A DNA stretch of 64,000 nt from Hoeflea ulvae (GCF_026619435.1 NZ_JAOVZQ010000001.1:379501-443500); one strand, 5' to 3'; counted from the stretch's first letter, positions 1-9,364 are shown. Translations and numbers: made by a program. Notes: generated from the letters alone by a model not told the origin.

Positions 1-129
1 CCGATCAAGGCCATCAACCGCGAGATGCGGCGGCTCTATGACGCGGTTCTGGAAACCCGGCGGCGTCCGCATCTGGAATCGGCCATTGCCCGCCAGGCGC
101 TGTTGCGCACCTGCCTGCTCAGCCGATAG
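1..129 (+). CDS. holA: C-terminal end of a truncated gene, probably DNA polymerase III delta subunit
   Basis: Frame +1 is open from the first base to a TAG at 127-129 and encodes about 42 residues ending in RQALLRTCLLSR. The piece is charged and helical (NREMRRLYDAVLETRRRP), which suits the C-terminal collar domain of the clamp-loader delta subunit. It lies tail-to-tail with parB, and holA is the usual neighbour of parB in this order. The minus-strand frames here carry early stops, which supports the plus-strand reading. The fragment is too short for a firm identification. Confidence 0.45.
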   Translation, partial: PIKAINREMRRLYDAVLETRRRPHLESAIARQALLRTCLLSR

Positions 130-151
130 ATCGCAAGCATCTGTTCTGACG

Positions 152-1057
152 CTATTTTCCGCCCAGCAGCCGGCATATTTCATCCAGCTGCTCGAGCGAT
201 TTGTAGTCGATGCGGATCTGGCCGCCCTGGCCCTTGTGTACGAGCGCCACATTCAGGCCAAGCACATCGGACAGGCTGCGCTCGAGCGCCACCGTATCGG
301 CATCCTTGGTAGCGGACTGGCTGGCCGGCTTGGTATCAAGACCCTGCGGCTTGCTCGACTGATCGGCATCCTTTTGCGCCAGACGTTCCGCATCCCGCAC
401 CGACAGGCCACGGTCGGCGATCAGCTTGGCCAGCCCGATCGGGTCGCTGGTCGAGACGATGGCGCGGGCGTGGCCGGCCGACAGCGCGCCTTCTGCCAGC
501 ATGTTGCGGACTTCATCTGGAAGCTTGAGCAGGCGCAGCGAATTGGCCACATGGCTGCGGCTCTTGCCGATGACTTCGCCGAGATCATTCTGGGTATAGC
601 CGTACTGGGCAATGAGCTGTTCATAGCCCTGCGCCTCTTCCAGGGCATTGAGATCCGCGCGCTGAACATTTTCGACAATGGCGATTTCGAGCGCTGTCTT
701 GTCATCGACATCGCGCACGATCACCGGGATCTCGACCAGGCCTGCCATCTGCGCCGCACGCCAGCGGCGTTCACCGGCGATGATTTCATAGCGGCCGACA
801 TCGCCTGTGCGCACCATCACCGGCTGCACGATCCCGTGCTGCCGGATCGATCGCGACAGATCCTCGAGATCTGCCGGGTCGAAGCTGCGCCGCGGATTGC
901 GCGGATTGCGGCTGACATGTTCGATCGGAACGAAACGGTCAGCCGATACCGTGGGGGCCGTTTGCGCGGAAGCCGGCTGGTCAATTTCGCCGATCAGCGC
1001 TGCCAGGCCGCGTCCGAGACGCTTTTTCGAAACATCTTCTACCATAATGTTATCCAT
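152..1057 (-). CDS. parB: Chromosome partitioning protein ParB
   Basis: ParB is the CTP-dependent DNA clamp that loads at parS and spreads around the origin. The N-terminus carries the basic KKRLGRGLAALIG segment, which in this family stimulates the ParA ATPase. The CTP-binding motif GERRWRA follows, then a helix-turn-helix region (YGYTQNDLGEVIGKSRSHV) and a C-terminal dimerisation domain. I start at MDNIMVEDVSKK (301 aa), 22 bp after parA; a start four codons later is equally possible, and neither has a strong Shine-Dalgarno. A longer upstream frame would overlap parA and is unlikely. Several matching parS sites lie in the window. Confidence 0.95.
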   Translation of the reverse strand: MDNIMVEDVSKKRLGRGLAALIGEIDQPASAQTAPTVSADRFVPIEHVSRNPRNPRRSFDPADLEDLSRSIRQHGIVQPVMVRTGDVGRYEIIAGERRWRAAQMAGLVEIPVIVRDVDDKTALEIAIVENVQRADLNALEEAQGYEQLIAQYGYTQNDLGEVIGKSRSHVANSLRLLKLPDEVRNMLAEGALSAGHARAIVSTSDPIGLAKLIADRGLSVRDAERLAQKDADQSSKPQGLDTKPASQSATKDADTVALERSLSDVLGLNVALVHKGQGGQIRIDYKSLEQLDEICRLLGGK

Positions 1058-1079
1058 TCCTGCGTCTGTCCCCGATGGT

Positions 1080-1874
1080 TCAGGCGGCCTTTCGATTGCG
1101 TTCACGCTGAATGACTTCAGATGCCAGCTGCAGATAGGCCTGGCTTCCGGCGCATTTGAGGTCATAGAGGATTGCCGGCTTGCCATAAGATGGCGCTTCC
1201 GAAACCCGGACATTGCGCGGAATCAGCGTCTTGTAGACCTTTTCGCCGAGATGGGCCCGGACATCATCCACCACCTGATGCGCAAGATTGTTGCGCGCAT
1301 CATACATGGTCATCACGATGCCTTGGATATCCAGCGTCGGATTGAGCGAATCGCGCACCTGTTCAACGGTTTCAAGCAGCTGGCTCAGCCCCTCAAGCGC
1401 GAAGAATTCGCATTGCAGCGGAACCAGAATCGAATGCGCCGCGGCCATGGCGTTCATTGTCAGCAGATTGAGCGATGGCGGGCAGTCGATCAGCACATAA
1501 TCATAATGGCGCGCATCTTCGGCCTGCAGCGCCTTCTTCAACCGGAACACCCGGTCCGACATGCCGGCAATTTCCATCTCGACCCCGAGCAGATCCATCG
1601 TCGAGGGAATGATGCTCAGATGCGGAACCGCTGTCTGCATTACCGTTTCGCTGACCGTGGCATTATGGGTCAGCAGATCATAGGCGGAGACACCGCGATC
1701 CTTGCGGTCAATCCCGAGGCCGGTGCTGGCATTGCCCTGCGGATCGATATCGACGATCAGCACCTCTTCGCCAATCGCCGCCAGCGCCGTTGCGAGATTG
1801 ATGGCGGTGGTGGTTTTGCCCACGCCACCTTTTTGATTGGCAATGGTGATGATCCGGTTCTTCGAAAGTTTCAT
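1080..1874 (-). CDS. parA: Chromosome partitioning ATPase ParA
   Basis: ParA-type Walker ATPase that binds DNA non-specifically and moves ParB-parS complexes to the cell poles. The deviant Walker A motif KGGVGKTTT sits near residues 14-22, followed by VDIDPQGNAS and the Walker B-like DYVLIDCPPSL. The length, 264 aa, is typical of chromosomal Soj/ParA. The ATG shares one base with the rsmG stop codon (TGATG), so the two are translationally coupled; a TTG one codon upstream is less likely. The N-terminus lacks the helix-turn-helix of plasmid RepA/ParA proteins, which agrees with a chromosomal origin. Confidence 0.95.
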   Translation of the reverse strand: MKLSKNRIITIANQKGGVGKTTTAINLATALAAIGEEVLIVDIDPQGNASTGLGIDRKDRGVSAYDLLTHNATVSETVMQTAVPHLSIIPSTMDLLGVEMEIAGMSDRVFRLKKALQAEDARHYDYVLIDCPPSLNLLTMNAMAAAHSILVPLQCEFFALEGLSQLLETVEQVRDSLNPTLDIQGIVMTMYDARNNLAHQVVDDVRAHLGEKVYKTLIPRNVRVSEAPSYGKPAILYDLKCAGSQAYLQLASEVIQRERNRKAA

Positions 1875-2536
1875 CAAGAAGGGTCCGCGGCCTGGTTTTT
1901 TCTGGAAAGATTGCTGATATGCAGGATCGCCGATCCATCCTGCGCCAGACTATGGTGTTCTATCAGATCAAAGCCCCACAGGTCACGTGCTGATCGCAGT
2001 TCTTCAGGGTAATCCAACCCTTTGTGGAACCACATCTCCAGATGGGGGTTTTTCTGCGCGATGGATTCGCAATAGGCCAGAAGATCGGTCAGCGATGCCA
2101 GTGCGCGTGCCGAAACCGCCTGAACGTCGTCAATTCCGGGCCCTGCAGACTCCACCCGGAACGGATGAACGCTGGCGCGGGCGCCGGTTTTCAGGATCAC
2201 CTGCCGGAGAAACGCAGCCTTCTTGTTGTTGCTTTCGACCAGATGCACCCAGCCCGCGTCGAGGTCGCGCAGACAGATTGCGGTCACCAGTCCAGGAAAA
2301 CCGGCGCCGCTGCCCATATCGATCCAGGTCAGTGGTTTCCGCTCGAGCCTGAACAGTTGCAGACTGTCGAGAACATGCCGCTCCCACAGCACCGGTAAAG
2401 TGTTGGGAGAGATCAGATTGAACGAGACCTGCCATTTCCGCACCAGATCTGCATAGAGTTCGAGCCGGTCCCATGTTTCACGTGAAACAAATGCGGAATC
2501 CGGAAAGAAGCCTTTGACCGATTCACTCTTGTTCAT
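1874..2536 (-). CDS. rsmG: 16S rRNA (guanine-N7) methyltransferase RsmG
   Basis: RsmG (GidB) methylates N7 of G527 in 16S rRNA using S-adenosylmethionine. The SAM-binding loop reads DMGSGAGFPG around residues 73-82, and the N-terminal FNLISPNTLPVLWERHVLDSL is characteristic. The length is 220 aa. It begins one base after the mnmG stop and ends overlapping the parA start, so the four genes form one operon. The codons for FVSRET (residues 16-21) fall on a perfect 16-bp parS palindrome, so this coding stretch is also under selection as a ParB site. Confidence 0.95.
   Translation of the reverse strand: MNKSESVKGFFPDSAFVSRETWDRLELYADLVRKWQVSFNLISPNTLPVLWERHVLDSLQLFRLERKPLTWIDMGSGAGFPGLVTAICLRDLDAGWVHLVESNNKKAAFLRQVILKTGARASVHPFRVESAGPGIDDVQAVSARALASLTDLLAYCESIAQKNPHLEMWFHKGLDYPEELRSARDLWGFDLIEHHSLAQDGSAILHISNLSRKNQAADPS
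2474..2489. promoter_or_regulatory. parS site (perfect 16-bp palindrome)
   Basis: TGTTTCACGTGAAACA at this position matches the widely conserved bacterial chromosomal parS consensus at all 16 positions. It lies inside rsmG, about 1.4 kb from parB and 6.5 kb from the predicted origin. ParB binding here is inferred from the match. Confidence 0.92.
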
Positions 2537-2537
2537 G

Positions 2538-4409
2538 TCAGCTTGCCACTTTGCTTGCAGAGTCCTGCGGTCCCTTGCGCAGATGGGCCAAAATCAAGGC
2601 CACGGCTGCGGGCGTCATGCCCTCAATGCGTTCTGCATGGCCAATCGATGGCGGCCTGGCGGCGTCGAGTTTCTGCCGCAACTCTCGGGAGAGGCCTGAC
2701 AGATTGTCATACTGAAACCAATCCGGAATCAGCCGGGCTTCGTCACGCTTCTGGTTTTCAATGTCCTGGCTTTGCCGGACCATATAGACTGCATAGCTTG
2801 CATCAATCGATGCGGCTTCCAGTGTCTTGGGCTCATAATCAGCCAGATCCGGCCAGATCCGGATCAAATCATCGATTGTAATAGTCGGATAGGACAGCAA
2901 CTGAAACGCAGACCGGCGTATTCCGTCCTGGTTCAATGCCAGCCCATGGGCCGCAGCTTCGTTCGGGGACAATTGCCGCGCCTTCAGATCCTGCAAACAT
3001 TTCGCAAGCGAATCAAAATGACGCTTGAACTTCTGCTTTCGCTTCTCCGATACCGCCCCGAGCGCGATTGCCTTCGGGGTAAGACGCAGCTCGGCATTGT
3101 CGGCTCTGAGCGAGAGCCGGTATTCGGCGCGGGATGTGAACATCCGATAGGGCTCGCTGACACCCTTGCTGGTCAGATCGTCAATCATTACACCGATATA
3201 GGAATCCGTTCGGCTGAACAGACAGGCTGGACGCGCCTGCGCCTTCAGCGCGGCGTTGAAACCGGCAACCATCCCCTGGGCCCCGGCTTCTTCGTAGCCG
3301 GTGGTCCCGTTGATCTGCCCGGCTAGGAAGAGCCCACCGATCCGGCGGGTCTCCAAACTCTGGGCCAGCTCCCGCGGATCGACATGGTCATATTCAATGG
3401 CATAGCCGGGCTGGATGATCTTTACATCCGCCAATCCGGGGATGGTTCGCAGAAACGCATCCTGCACATCTTCCGGCAGCGAGGTCGAGATACCATTGGG
3501 ATAAACCGTTGAATCATCGAGCCCTTCCGGCTCGAGAAAGATCTGATGGCCGTCCCTTTCACCAAAACGGACAATCTTGTCCTCGATGGAGGGGCAATAG
3601 CGCGGACCGACGCCGCCGATCTGCCCGGAATACATGGCCGATCGGTGAATATTGTCCTGAATGATCTTGTGGGTGGCGGGCGTCGTGCGGGTGATCCCGC
3701 ACCGAACCTGCCGGGCTTCGATCCTGTCAGTCATGAAAGAAAAGGGGACAGGCTCCGCATCTGCCTCCTGCCATTCAACCTGGCTCCAGTCGATGCTGTC
3801 GCCATCGAGCCGCGCTGGTGTTCCCGTCTTCAAACGGCCGAGCTTGAACCCGGCGCGTTCCAGTGTCGTAGACAATCCCAGCGCGGGCTCCTCATTCATA
3901 CGACCCGCCGGTATCTTGCGATCGCCAATATGAATGAGCCCGCGAAGAAAGGTTCCGGTGGTCAACACTACGGTGGCACAAGCAATGGACTGGCCCTCCT
4001 TCAGCCTTACAGCCGATACAAATCCATCCGACAGCTCGAGATCATCCACTTCGCCTTCTATGATCTCCAGATTGGGGGTCTGCTTCAGAAGCCTCTGGAT
4101 GGCCTGGCGGTAAAGCTTCCGGTCCGCCTGGGTCCGCGGACCCCAGACAGCGGGACCCTTGCGGCGATTGAGCATCCGGAACTGGATACCCGATTGATCG
4201 GCGGCCAGACCCATCAATCCGTCCATGGCATCGATCTCGCGAACCAGATGGCCCTTGCCGAGGCCTCCAATCGCCGGATTGCAGGACATGGTTCCGATGG
4301 TGTCGAACCGGTGGGTAACCAGCGCGGTCCTGGCGCCAAGGCGTGCAGACGCGGCCGCGGCTTCACTGCCTGCGTGTCCACCGCCAATCACAATGACATC
4401 ATATTGCAT
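2538..4409 (-). CDS. mnmG: tRNA uridine-5-carboxymethylaminomethyl modification enzyme MnmG
   Basis: MnmG (GidA) is the FAD- and folate-dependent partner of MnmE. Together they install the cmnm5 group on U34 of tRNAs reading split codon boxes. The N-terminus is a Rossmann FAD-binding fold ([15 protein letters not shown]), followed by the MnmG signature [15 protein letters not shown] and a C-terminal helical domain. I start at the ATG giving [11 protein letters not shown] (623 aa), because a GGAGAG Shine-Dalgarno lies five bases upstream; a GTG two codons earlier overlaps that site. Its partner mnmE lies just upstream, separated by a short parS-bearing gap. Confidence 0.96.
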   Translation of the reverse strand: MQYDVIVIGGGHAGSEAAAASARLGARTALVTHRFDTIGTMSCNPAIGGLGKGHLVREIDAMDGLMGLAADQSGIQFRMLNRRKGPAVWGPRTQADRKLYRQAIQRLLKQTPNLEIIEGEVDDLELSDGFVSAVRLKEGQSIACATVVLTTGTFLRGLIHIGDRKIPAGRMNEEPALGLSTTLERAGFKLGRLKTGTPARLDGDSIDWSQVEWQEADAEPVPFSFMTDRIEARQVRCGITRTTPATHKIIQDNIHRSAMYSGQIGGVGPRYCPSIEDKIVRFGERDGHQIFLEPEGLDDSTVYPNGISTSLPEDVQDAFLRTIPGLADVKIIQPGYAIEYDHVDPRELAQSLETRRIGGLFLAGQINGTTGYEEAGAQGMVAGFNAALKAQARPACLFSRTDSYIGVMIDDLTSKGVSEPYRMFTSRAEYRLSLRADNAELRLTPKAIALGAVSEKRKQKFKRHFDSLAKCLQDLKARQLSPNEAAAHGLALNQDGIRRSAFQLLSYPTITIDDLIRIWPDLADYEPKTLEAASIDASYAVYMVRQSQDIENQKRDEARLIPDWFQYDNLSGLSRELRQKLDAARPPSIGHAERIEGMTPAAVALILAHLRKGPQDSASKVAS

Positions 4410-4467
4410 GCTCACTCTCCGGAAGGCGCTTGTCTTTGGCTATAAGAGGATTGTTGTCAAGGCAATA

Positions 4468-4483
4468 GGTTTCACGTGAAACA
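4468..4483. promoter_or_regulatory. parS site, one mismatch
   Basis: GGTTTCACGTGAAACA differs from the 16-bp parS consensus only at the first base. It lies in the gap between mnmG and mnmE, with two further degenerate copies within 110 bp, forming a small parS cluster. Confidence 0.85.
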
Positions 4484-4516
4484 ATTGCTCGGATTTATGG
4501 ACAGAGATTCAATGAA

Positions 4517-4532
4517 AGTTTCACGTGAGTCA
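4517..4532. promoter_or_regulatory. Degenerate parS-like site
   Basis: AGTTTCACGTGAGTCA keeps the TTTCACGTGA core but departs from consensus at three outer positions. It sits 33 bp from the preceding near-consensus parS. It may be a weak ParB site or a decayed copy. Confidence 0.5.
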
Positions 4533-4559
4533 CTGATTGAGCGTGAAAACGGCGAAACA

Positions 4560-4575
4560 TGTTTCACGTGAATCA
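4560..4575. promoter_or_regulatory. parS site, one mismatch, at the mnmE stop codon
   Basis: TGTTTCACGTGAATCA differs from the consensus at one base of the right arm. Its last three bases are the mnmE stop codon on the minus strand, so the site begins exactly where coding ends. Confidence 0.8.
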
Positions 4576-5895
4576 CTTGCCGACGCAAAATTCCGAGAAA
4601 ATCACGCCGAGAAGATCTTCCACGTCCACGGTTCCGGTGATCCTGCCCAACGCTACAGCGGCAAACCGCAGGTGTTCCGACCGAATTTCAATCGGGGCAG
4701 AAATGGCGTCAAGAGCAGCGCCGACTTCTTTCAGGCAAGTCTGTAGCAGCAAAACATGGCGCTCTCGTGTCGGGAGACCTTCCGTAGTCCCCCGACCTAA
4801 CTTGTCCAGTCTCTCGCTGATCAGGGCAACAAGCGCGTCCAGTCCGTGTCCGGTTTTGCTTGAAATAGCAAGGCCATCGGATTTGGCTCGTAATTCCTGC
4901 CCCTCCATCAAATCGGACTTGGTCCAGAGCATGAGAACCTTGTCATCCGGAAGGGGCGGATGAGTGAGCGCAACTCCGGTGCCCAATTCCCGCAATTCCA
5001 GAACCAGGTCGGCGGTGTCGGCGGTCAGCCGGCTTCGCCTGATACCTTCCAGTTCAACCGGGCTCTCGGTGTCGCGCAATCCCGCCGTGTCCTGCAGCAC
5101 CACCAGGTGACCACCGAGATCCAGGCGGGTTTCAATCACGTCCCGCGTTGTCCCGGGGATATCGGACACGATGGCGATATCGCGTCCCGCGAGACTGTTG
5201 AGCAGGGAGGATTTGCCGACATTCGGCGCACCGACCAACGCCACCCGGAATCCATCGCGCACAATCTCCCCATAGCGGGCCTTGTTCAAATGGTCGGAGA
5301 TTTCCTCCGCCAAAAGCTTCATCTCCGGCCAGATCCGGTCCGTCACGGATCCGGGAATGTCATCTTCATCAGAAAAATCGAGTTCCGCCTCGATCATGGC
5401 TCGAGCATGGGTCAGACGTTTGGCCCAGGTATCGTAGAGAATTTGCAACGTCCCATCGGCCTGGCCGAGGGCTTGCCGCCGCTGGGCCTCTGTTTCAGCC
5501 CGGATCAGGTCAGACAGACCTTCGACAGCGGTCAGATCCATACACCCGTTCTCGAACGCGCGGCGCGTATATTCTCCGGCCTCGGCAGGCCGATAGCCCT
5601 CGAGTTCTGACAATGACTCCAAAACTGCTGAAATCGAAGCGCGGCTGCCGTGGATCTGTAACTCGGCGACATCTTCGCCTGTAAAGGATTGTGGACCCGG
5701 AAAATACAGAACCAAGCCGCGATCAAGCACCAGTCCGTTGCTGTCACGAAGGGCGCAGAGACGTGCAACCCGGGCAGGCGGCACGGATCCTGTCAATGTT
5801 TCGAGTCCGAATCGAACCCCGGGTCCGGATATCCGGATGACAGCGACACCCGCAGGCGGATGCCCTGTCGACAGAGCGAAGATGGTCTCTCGCAT
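4573..5895 (-). CDS. mnmE: tRNA modification GTPase MnmE
   Basis: MnmE (TrmE) is the GTPase that works with MnmG on the wobble uridine. The N-terminal formyl-tetrahydrofolate-binding domain begins MRETIFALSTGHPPAGVAVIRISG. A Ras-like G domain follows in the middle, with P-loop GAPNVGKSSLLN, switch region DIPGTTRD, DTAGLRD and the base-recognition TKSD. The protein ends in the family signature FSEFCVGK, whose cysteine is needed for activity. The length, 440 aa, is normal. It lies downstream of rho and upstream of mnmG on the same strand. Confidence 0.96.
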   Translation of the reverse strand: MRETIFALSTGHPPAGVAVIRISGPGVRFGLETLTGSVPPARVARLCALRDSNGLVLDRGLVLYFPGPQSFTGEDVAELQIHGSRASISAVLESLSELEGYRPAEAGEYTRRAFENGCMDLTAVEGLSDLIRAETEAQRRQALGQADGTLQILYDTWAKRLTHARAMIEAELDFSDEDDIPGSVTDRIWPEMKLLAEEISDHLNKARYGEIVRDGFRVALVGAPNVGKSSLLNSLAGRDIAIVSDIPGTTRDVIETRLDLGGHLVVLQDTAGLRDTESPVELEGIRRSRLTADTADLVLELRELGTGVALTHPPLPDDKVLMLWTKSDLMEGQELRAKSDGLAISSKTGHGLDALVALISERLDKLGRGTTEGLPTRERHVLLLQTCLKEVGAALDAISAPIEIRSEHLRFAAVALGRITGTVDVEDLLGVIFSEFCVGK

Positions 5896-5914
5896 AATTG
5901 TACCGGTATCGAAT

Positions 5915-5938
5915 CGAACCGCCGATAACGGCGATTCG
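5915..5938 (-). terminator. Hairpin after rho, without a U-tract
   Basis: Immediately after the rho stop, the minus strand can fold a 10-bp stem (CGAATCGCCG with CGGCGGTTCG, one G-U pair) closed by TTAT. No run of T follows, so it may be a pause or processing hairpin, or part of a Rho-dependent end, rather than an intrinsic terminator. Confidence 0.35.
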
Positions 5939-7204
5939 TCAGGTATTCATCGAATCGAAGAAGTCGCTGTTGGTCTTTGTCTGCTTGAGCTTGTCGATCA
6001 GGAACTCGATTGCATCGGTGGTTCCCATCGGCGCAAGGATACGGCGCAGCACGAAGATCTTCTGCAAATCCTGCTTGGGAACCAGCAGATCTTCCTTGCG
6101 AGTGCCGGATTTGAGAATATCCATTGACGGGAAAATTCTCTTGTCTGCAACCTTGCGGTCAAGAACGATTTCCGAGTTGCCGGTGCCCTTGAACTCTTCG
6201 AAGATCACCTCGTCCATGCGCGAGCCTGTATCGATCAGCGCCGTGGCGATGATGGTCAGCGAGCCGCCTTCTTCAATGTTACGCGCCGCACCGAAGAAGC
6301 GCTTCGGCCGCTGCAGCGCATTGGCGTCAACACCACCGGTCAGCACCTTGCCCGATGATGGCACGACGGTGTTGTAAGCCCGGCCCAGACGCGTGATCGA
6401 ATCCAGCAGGATGACGACATCACGGCCATGTTCGACCAGGCGCTTGGCCTTTTCGATCACCATTTCGGCGACCTGGACGTGACGTACGGCAGGTTCATCG
6501 AAGGTTGATGCCACAACCTCGCCCTTAACCGAGCGCTGCATGTCGGTGACTTCTTCCGGCCGTTCGTCGATCAACAGCACGATGAGATAGCAATCGGGAT
6601 GGTTGGCCGTAATCGAATGGGCAATGTTTTGCAGCAGAACAGTCTTACCGGTGCGCGGCGGAGCCACGATCAGGCCACGCTGGCCCTTGCCAATCGGCGC
6701 CACCAGGTCGATGACCCGTGCGGAAATGTCCTTGGTGGTCGGATTGTCGACCTCCATCTTGAACCGCTCATCGGGATAGAGCGGTGTCAGATTGTCGAAA
6801 TGCACCTTGTGGCGGATCTTTTCAGGATCCTCGAAATTGATCGTGTTGACCTTGAGCAGCGCGAAATAGCGCTCACCTTCCTTCGGTCCACGGATCGGGC
6901 CTTCAACCGTATCGCCGGTTTTCAGCGAGAAGCGGCGGATCTGCGACGGCGAAATATAGATGTCGTCGGGGCCGGGGAGATAGTTGGCATTGGCCGAGCG
7001 CATGAAGCCGAAGCCGTCCTGCAGCACTTCGACAACACCTTCGCCGATGATTTCGACTTCCTGTGCCGCCAGTTGCTTGAGAATCGCAAACATCAGTTCC
7101 TGCTTGCGCAGAACACCGGCGTTCTCGACCTCGACGGATTCAGCAAACGCCAGCAAATCGGTGGCGGTTTTGTTCTTGAGCTCTTGAAGCTTCATTTCCT
7201 GCAT
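5939..7204 (-). CDS. rho: Transcription termination factor Rho
   Basis: Rho is the hexameric RNA helicase that ends transcription at Rho-dependent sites. The N-terminal domain ([18 protein letters not shown]) is followed by the RNA-binding cold-shock-like fold ([17 protein letters not shown], then [10 protein letters not shown]). The ATPase core has Walker A PPRTGKT and the [11 protein letters not shown] segment. I start at [12 protein letters not shown], giving 421 aa, the usual rhizobial length; the frame remains open for another 50 codons upstream, but that extension does not look like family sequence. A roughly 200-bp leader separates it from hemJ. Confidence 0.96.
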   Translation of the reverse strand: MQEMKLQELKNKTATDLLAFAESVEVENAGVLRKQELMFAILKQLAAQEVEIIGEGVVEVLQDGFGFMRSANANYLPGPDDIYISPSQIRRFSLKTGDTVEGPIRGPKEGERYFALLKVNTINFEDPEKIRHKVHFDNLTPLYPDERFKMEVDNPTTKDISARVIDLVAPIGKGQRGLIVAPPRTGKTVLLQNIAHSITANHPDCYLIVLLIDERPEEVTDMQRSVKGEVVASTFDEPAVRHVQVAEMVIEKAKRLVEHGRDVVILLDSITRLGRAYNTVVPSSGKVLTGGVDANALQRPKRFFGAARNIEEGGSLTIIATALIDTGSRMDEVIFEEFKGTGNSEIVLDRKVADKRIFPSMDILKSGTRKEDLLVPKQDLQKIFVLRRILAPMGTTDAIEFLIDKLKQTKTNSDFFDSMNT

Positions 7205-7322
7205 GGGAAATCCAAATTTTGTTTTTAAGATATGGGAAGTGGCGGGCATGAGGCGATCCGGCCTGGGAAGCCGGCCAGACTGGTACTGGCGCCCGCCATA
7301 GAAGACGTTGTCTGTTAGATAG

Positions 7323-7338
7323 CGATTCACGTGAAACG
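7323..7338. promoter_or_regulatory. Degenerate parS-like site in the rho leader
   Basis: CGATTCACGTGAAACG keeps the TTCACGTGAAAC core of parS but departs at three positions. It lies upstream of rho, 1.7 kb from the predicted origin. Because the outer bases are lost, ParB binding would be weaker than at the other sites. Confidence 0.5.
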
Positions 7339-7403
7339 CCGCAAGCCCTGTCATGCAGCAAAATGCGGCCGGACAGGCCCTATATGGCCGATTGATCGCC
7401 GGA

Positions 7404-7949
7404 TCAGGCGAATGGCTTGATGATCACCATGATTACAGCAATGATCATCAGCACGGTCGGGATCTCGTTGGCCATGCGCCATTGCCGCGCCGTCCAGCTG
7501 TTTTCGCCCCTGGCAAAGCGCTTCGCAGACCGGCTCAGGAACACGTGGAACACGGTCAGTCCGACAACGGCCGCGATCTTGACCCACAGCCACAGGCCGA
7601 AAAAGCCGAAACCGCTCCAGGCCAGCCAGAGACCCGCGGCCCAGGAAATCATCATGGCCGGCGCCATGATCACCTTCACCAGCCGCTGCTCCATTACCAC
7701 GAAGGTTTCCGCCGGTTCGCTGCCGGCTGGCGCCTCGGCATGATAGACGAACAGCCGCGGCAGATAGAACAATCCGACCATCCAGGAAATCACTGCAACG
7801 ACATGCAGCACCTTGAGCCAGCCATAAAGCCAATCGGGATCAAACCACCAGGCCATGGCCGCCAGCCCGACCACCACTGCAATCGACAGATAGGCCTTGC
7901 CACGGGCCTTGTTGCCTTCACCGGCACTGGTTGCGCGCTCCTGGGTCAC
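7404..7949 (-). CDS. hemJ: Protoporphyrinogen IX oxidase, HemJ family membrane protein
   Basis: HemJ oxidises protoporphyrinogen IX to protoporphyrin IX in haem synthesis and is an integral inner-membrane protein. I start at a GTG that overlaps the hemE stop (GTGA), giving 181 aa, the normal family size; a longer frame upstream runs through hemE and is not real. Five hydrophobic segments are visible. The signature block [18 protein letters not shown], followed by FVYH, holds the conserved histidines and arginine. The coupling to hemE links two steps of one pathway. Confidence 0.92.
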   Translation of the reverse strand: MTQERATSAGEGNKARGKAYLSIAVVVGLAAMAWWFDPDWLYGWLKVLHVVAVISWMVGLFYLPRLFVYHAEAPAGSEPAETFVVMEQRLVKVIMAPAMMISWAAGLWLAWSGFGFFGLWLWVKIAAVVGLTVFHVFLSRSAKRFARGENSWTARQWRMANEIPTVLMIIAVIMVIIKPFA

Positions 7950-8986
7950 TGCTGCTGAGCGCCCCTGACACGGTTGATCAGACGTGTGACATTGTCCGGG
8001 TCCGCCTGCGGCGTGATTCCGTGGCCCAGGTTGAAGATCAGCGGGCCATTGCCCAGCGTTTCCAGTACCTCGTCGACACCCCGATCCAGAGCAGACCCGC
8101 CGGCCACCATCAGCAAGGGATCGAGATTGCCCTGTACGGCGCCGCCCTTCTGGATCTCGCGCGCCAGTCCGGACGGAACCGTCCAGTCCAGCCCGACGCA
8201 ATCGATCCCGGTCAAGTCGCGATAGTTGAGAAGCATTGCACCGGCGCCCTTGGCAAAACCGATGATCGGTATGCCAGGTCTTTCGGCGCGGATCCTGTCG
8301 ACCATCCGCTTCATTGGCCCGACAGAGAAATTGGCAAAATCCCGCTCGCCCAGCACGCCGGCCCAGGAATCAAAGATCTGCACCGCATCCGCGCCCGCAT
8401 CGATCTGGGCGATCAGGTAGTCGGCCGAAATCTCCGACAGCAGGTTGAGCAGGGTCATGAATTCGTCGGGATGCTGCATGGCAAACAGCCGCGCCGGTGC
8501 CTGGTCAGGCGTTCCACGGCCGGCAATCATGTAGGTCGCCACGGTCCAGGGCGCACCGCAAAACCCCAGCAGCGTCGTTTCTGAAGGCAATTCCGCACGC
8601 AACCGCCGCACGGTTTCATAAACCGGTGCCAGATGGGCATGCATCCCGGAGGCATCAAGTTGGCCGATGGCTTCAGGTGAAATCGGATCCATCAAGGGCC
8701 CGGTTCCCTCGACAAAACGCACATTACGGTCAAGCGCATCGGGAATAACCAGAATGTCCGAAAACAGGATCGCCGCATCAAAGCCAAACCGGCGGATCGG
8801 CTGCAAAGTCACTTCGACGGCCAGATCCGGTGTGTAGCAGACATCCAGAAATCCCTTGGCTGTCTTCCGTGTCGCCCGGTACTCCGGCAGATATCTCCCT
8901 GCCTGTCGCATCAGCCAGATCGGTGGTGGGAACACTGTCTCCCCAGTCAGCACTTTCATCACCTTGCGATCAATCGGATTTGTCAT
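7946..8986 (-). CDS. hemE: Uroporphyrinogen decarboxylase HemE
   Basis: HemE removes four carboxyl groups from uroporphyrinogen III to make coproporphyrinogen III in the cytoplasm. The substrate-binding RQAGR (residues 27-31, in [17 protein letters not shown]) is intact, and [12 protein letters not shown] is a second family block. The length, 346 aa, is normal. The gene reads leftward away from the gap to its right. In Caulobacter and other alphaproteobacteria the origin of replication lies beside hemE, which bears on how that gap is read. Confidence 0.96.
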   Translation of the reverse strand: MTNPIDRKVMKVLTGETVFPPPIWLMRQAGRYLPEYRATRKTAKGFLDVCYTPDLAVEVTLQPIRRFGFDAAILFSDILVIPDALDRNVRFVEGTGPLMDPISPEAIGQLDASGMHAHLAPVYETVRRLRAELPSETTLLGFCGAPWTVATYMIAGRGTPDQAPARLFAMQHPDEFMTLLNLLSEISADYLIAQIDAGADAVQIFDSWAGVLGERDFANFSVGPMKRMVDRIRAERPGIPIIGFAKGAGAMLLNYRDLTGIDCVGLDWTVPSGLAREIQKGGAVQGNLDPLLMVAGGSALDRGVDEVLETLGNGPLIFNLGHGITPQADPDNVTRLINRVRGAQQQ

Positions 8987-9364
8987 CCACCACTTCCTTA
9001 AAACAAATCCTATTTGAAAAGGATTCTGATTCTATGAGTCTGTGTTTTACGGGGATTGGACTCTGTCCACAGCCTATCCACAGCTTGATCCTATAAACCG
9101 TGCCAATCCGGAAGGCCAATCCGATTTCATACCATCTCCGCATCGAGCTGATAAAAGCCAATTGATTCAATCACTCTCCTTAACTCCCGAAGGGCGATCC
9201 GGTTTCCGTCCCCGACAATTATTCCCGGAATGCAAAAACCGTCGCCGAAAACTCTCCCGGCTTTGCCCATTGTGGACAAACCCTGTGGTTATCCCTTGCA
9301 ATCACATGGCCGCTTCTCTTACCTCGAGCCTGTCCCCGGTTATCAACACCCCTCGGAGAATAAT
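8987..9364. other. oriC: Probable chromosomal replication origin (oriC)
   Basis: This 378-bp gap lies between hemE and ppsR (the RP001-type gene), the position of the known origin in several alphaproteobacteria. It opens with an AT-rich stretch (about 8996-9060) and holds DnaA-box-like 9-mers at 9063-9071, 9074-9082, 9271-9279 (reverse) and 9340-9348. Five GANTC methylation sites start at 9022, 9028, 9036, 9059 and 9164. Genes on both sides read outward, as expected for leading-strand placement, and the parAB operon with parS sites is within 9 kb. I see no TTAA-N7-TTAA CtrA site. GC skew was not computed. Confidence 0.78.
9063..9082 (+). promoter_or_regulatory. Two tandem DnaA-box-like sequences
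   Basis: CTGTCCACA (9063-9071) and CTATCCACA (9074-9082) lie in direct orientation 11 bp apart, each one or two bases from the TTATCCACA DnaA consensus. They directly follow the AT-rich segment next to hemE, an arrangement suited to DnaA loading and unwinding. Binding is inferred. Confidence 0.6.

Noticed and set aside
38..1114. Plus-strand open frame across parB
   Set aside because: It is antisense to a clear ParB and has no coherent protein features.
1983..1989. CACGTG core in rsmG, and similar cores near 7536 and 34549
   Set aside because: They have the central hexamer or part of it, but lack the TTTC/GAAA arms of parS.
7950..8201. Upstream extension of hemJ
   Set aside because: It is a frame inside hemE; the GTGA overlap gives the family length.
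8987..9364. CtrA binding sites in the origin
   Set aside because: TTAA occurs singly (for example near 8997 and 9179), but no TTAA-N7-TTAA pair is present.
9230..9364. Upstream extension of ppsR (45 extra codons)
   Set aside because: It covers DnaA-box-like sites and does not resemble the family N-terminus; the GTG at 9365 has a good Shine-Dalgarno.
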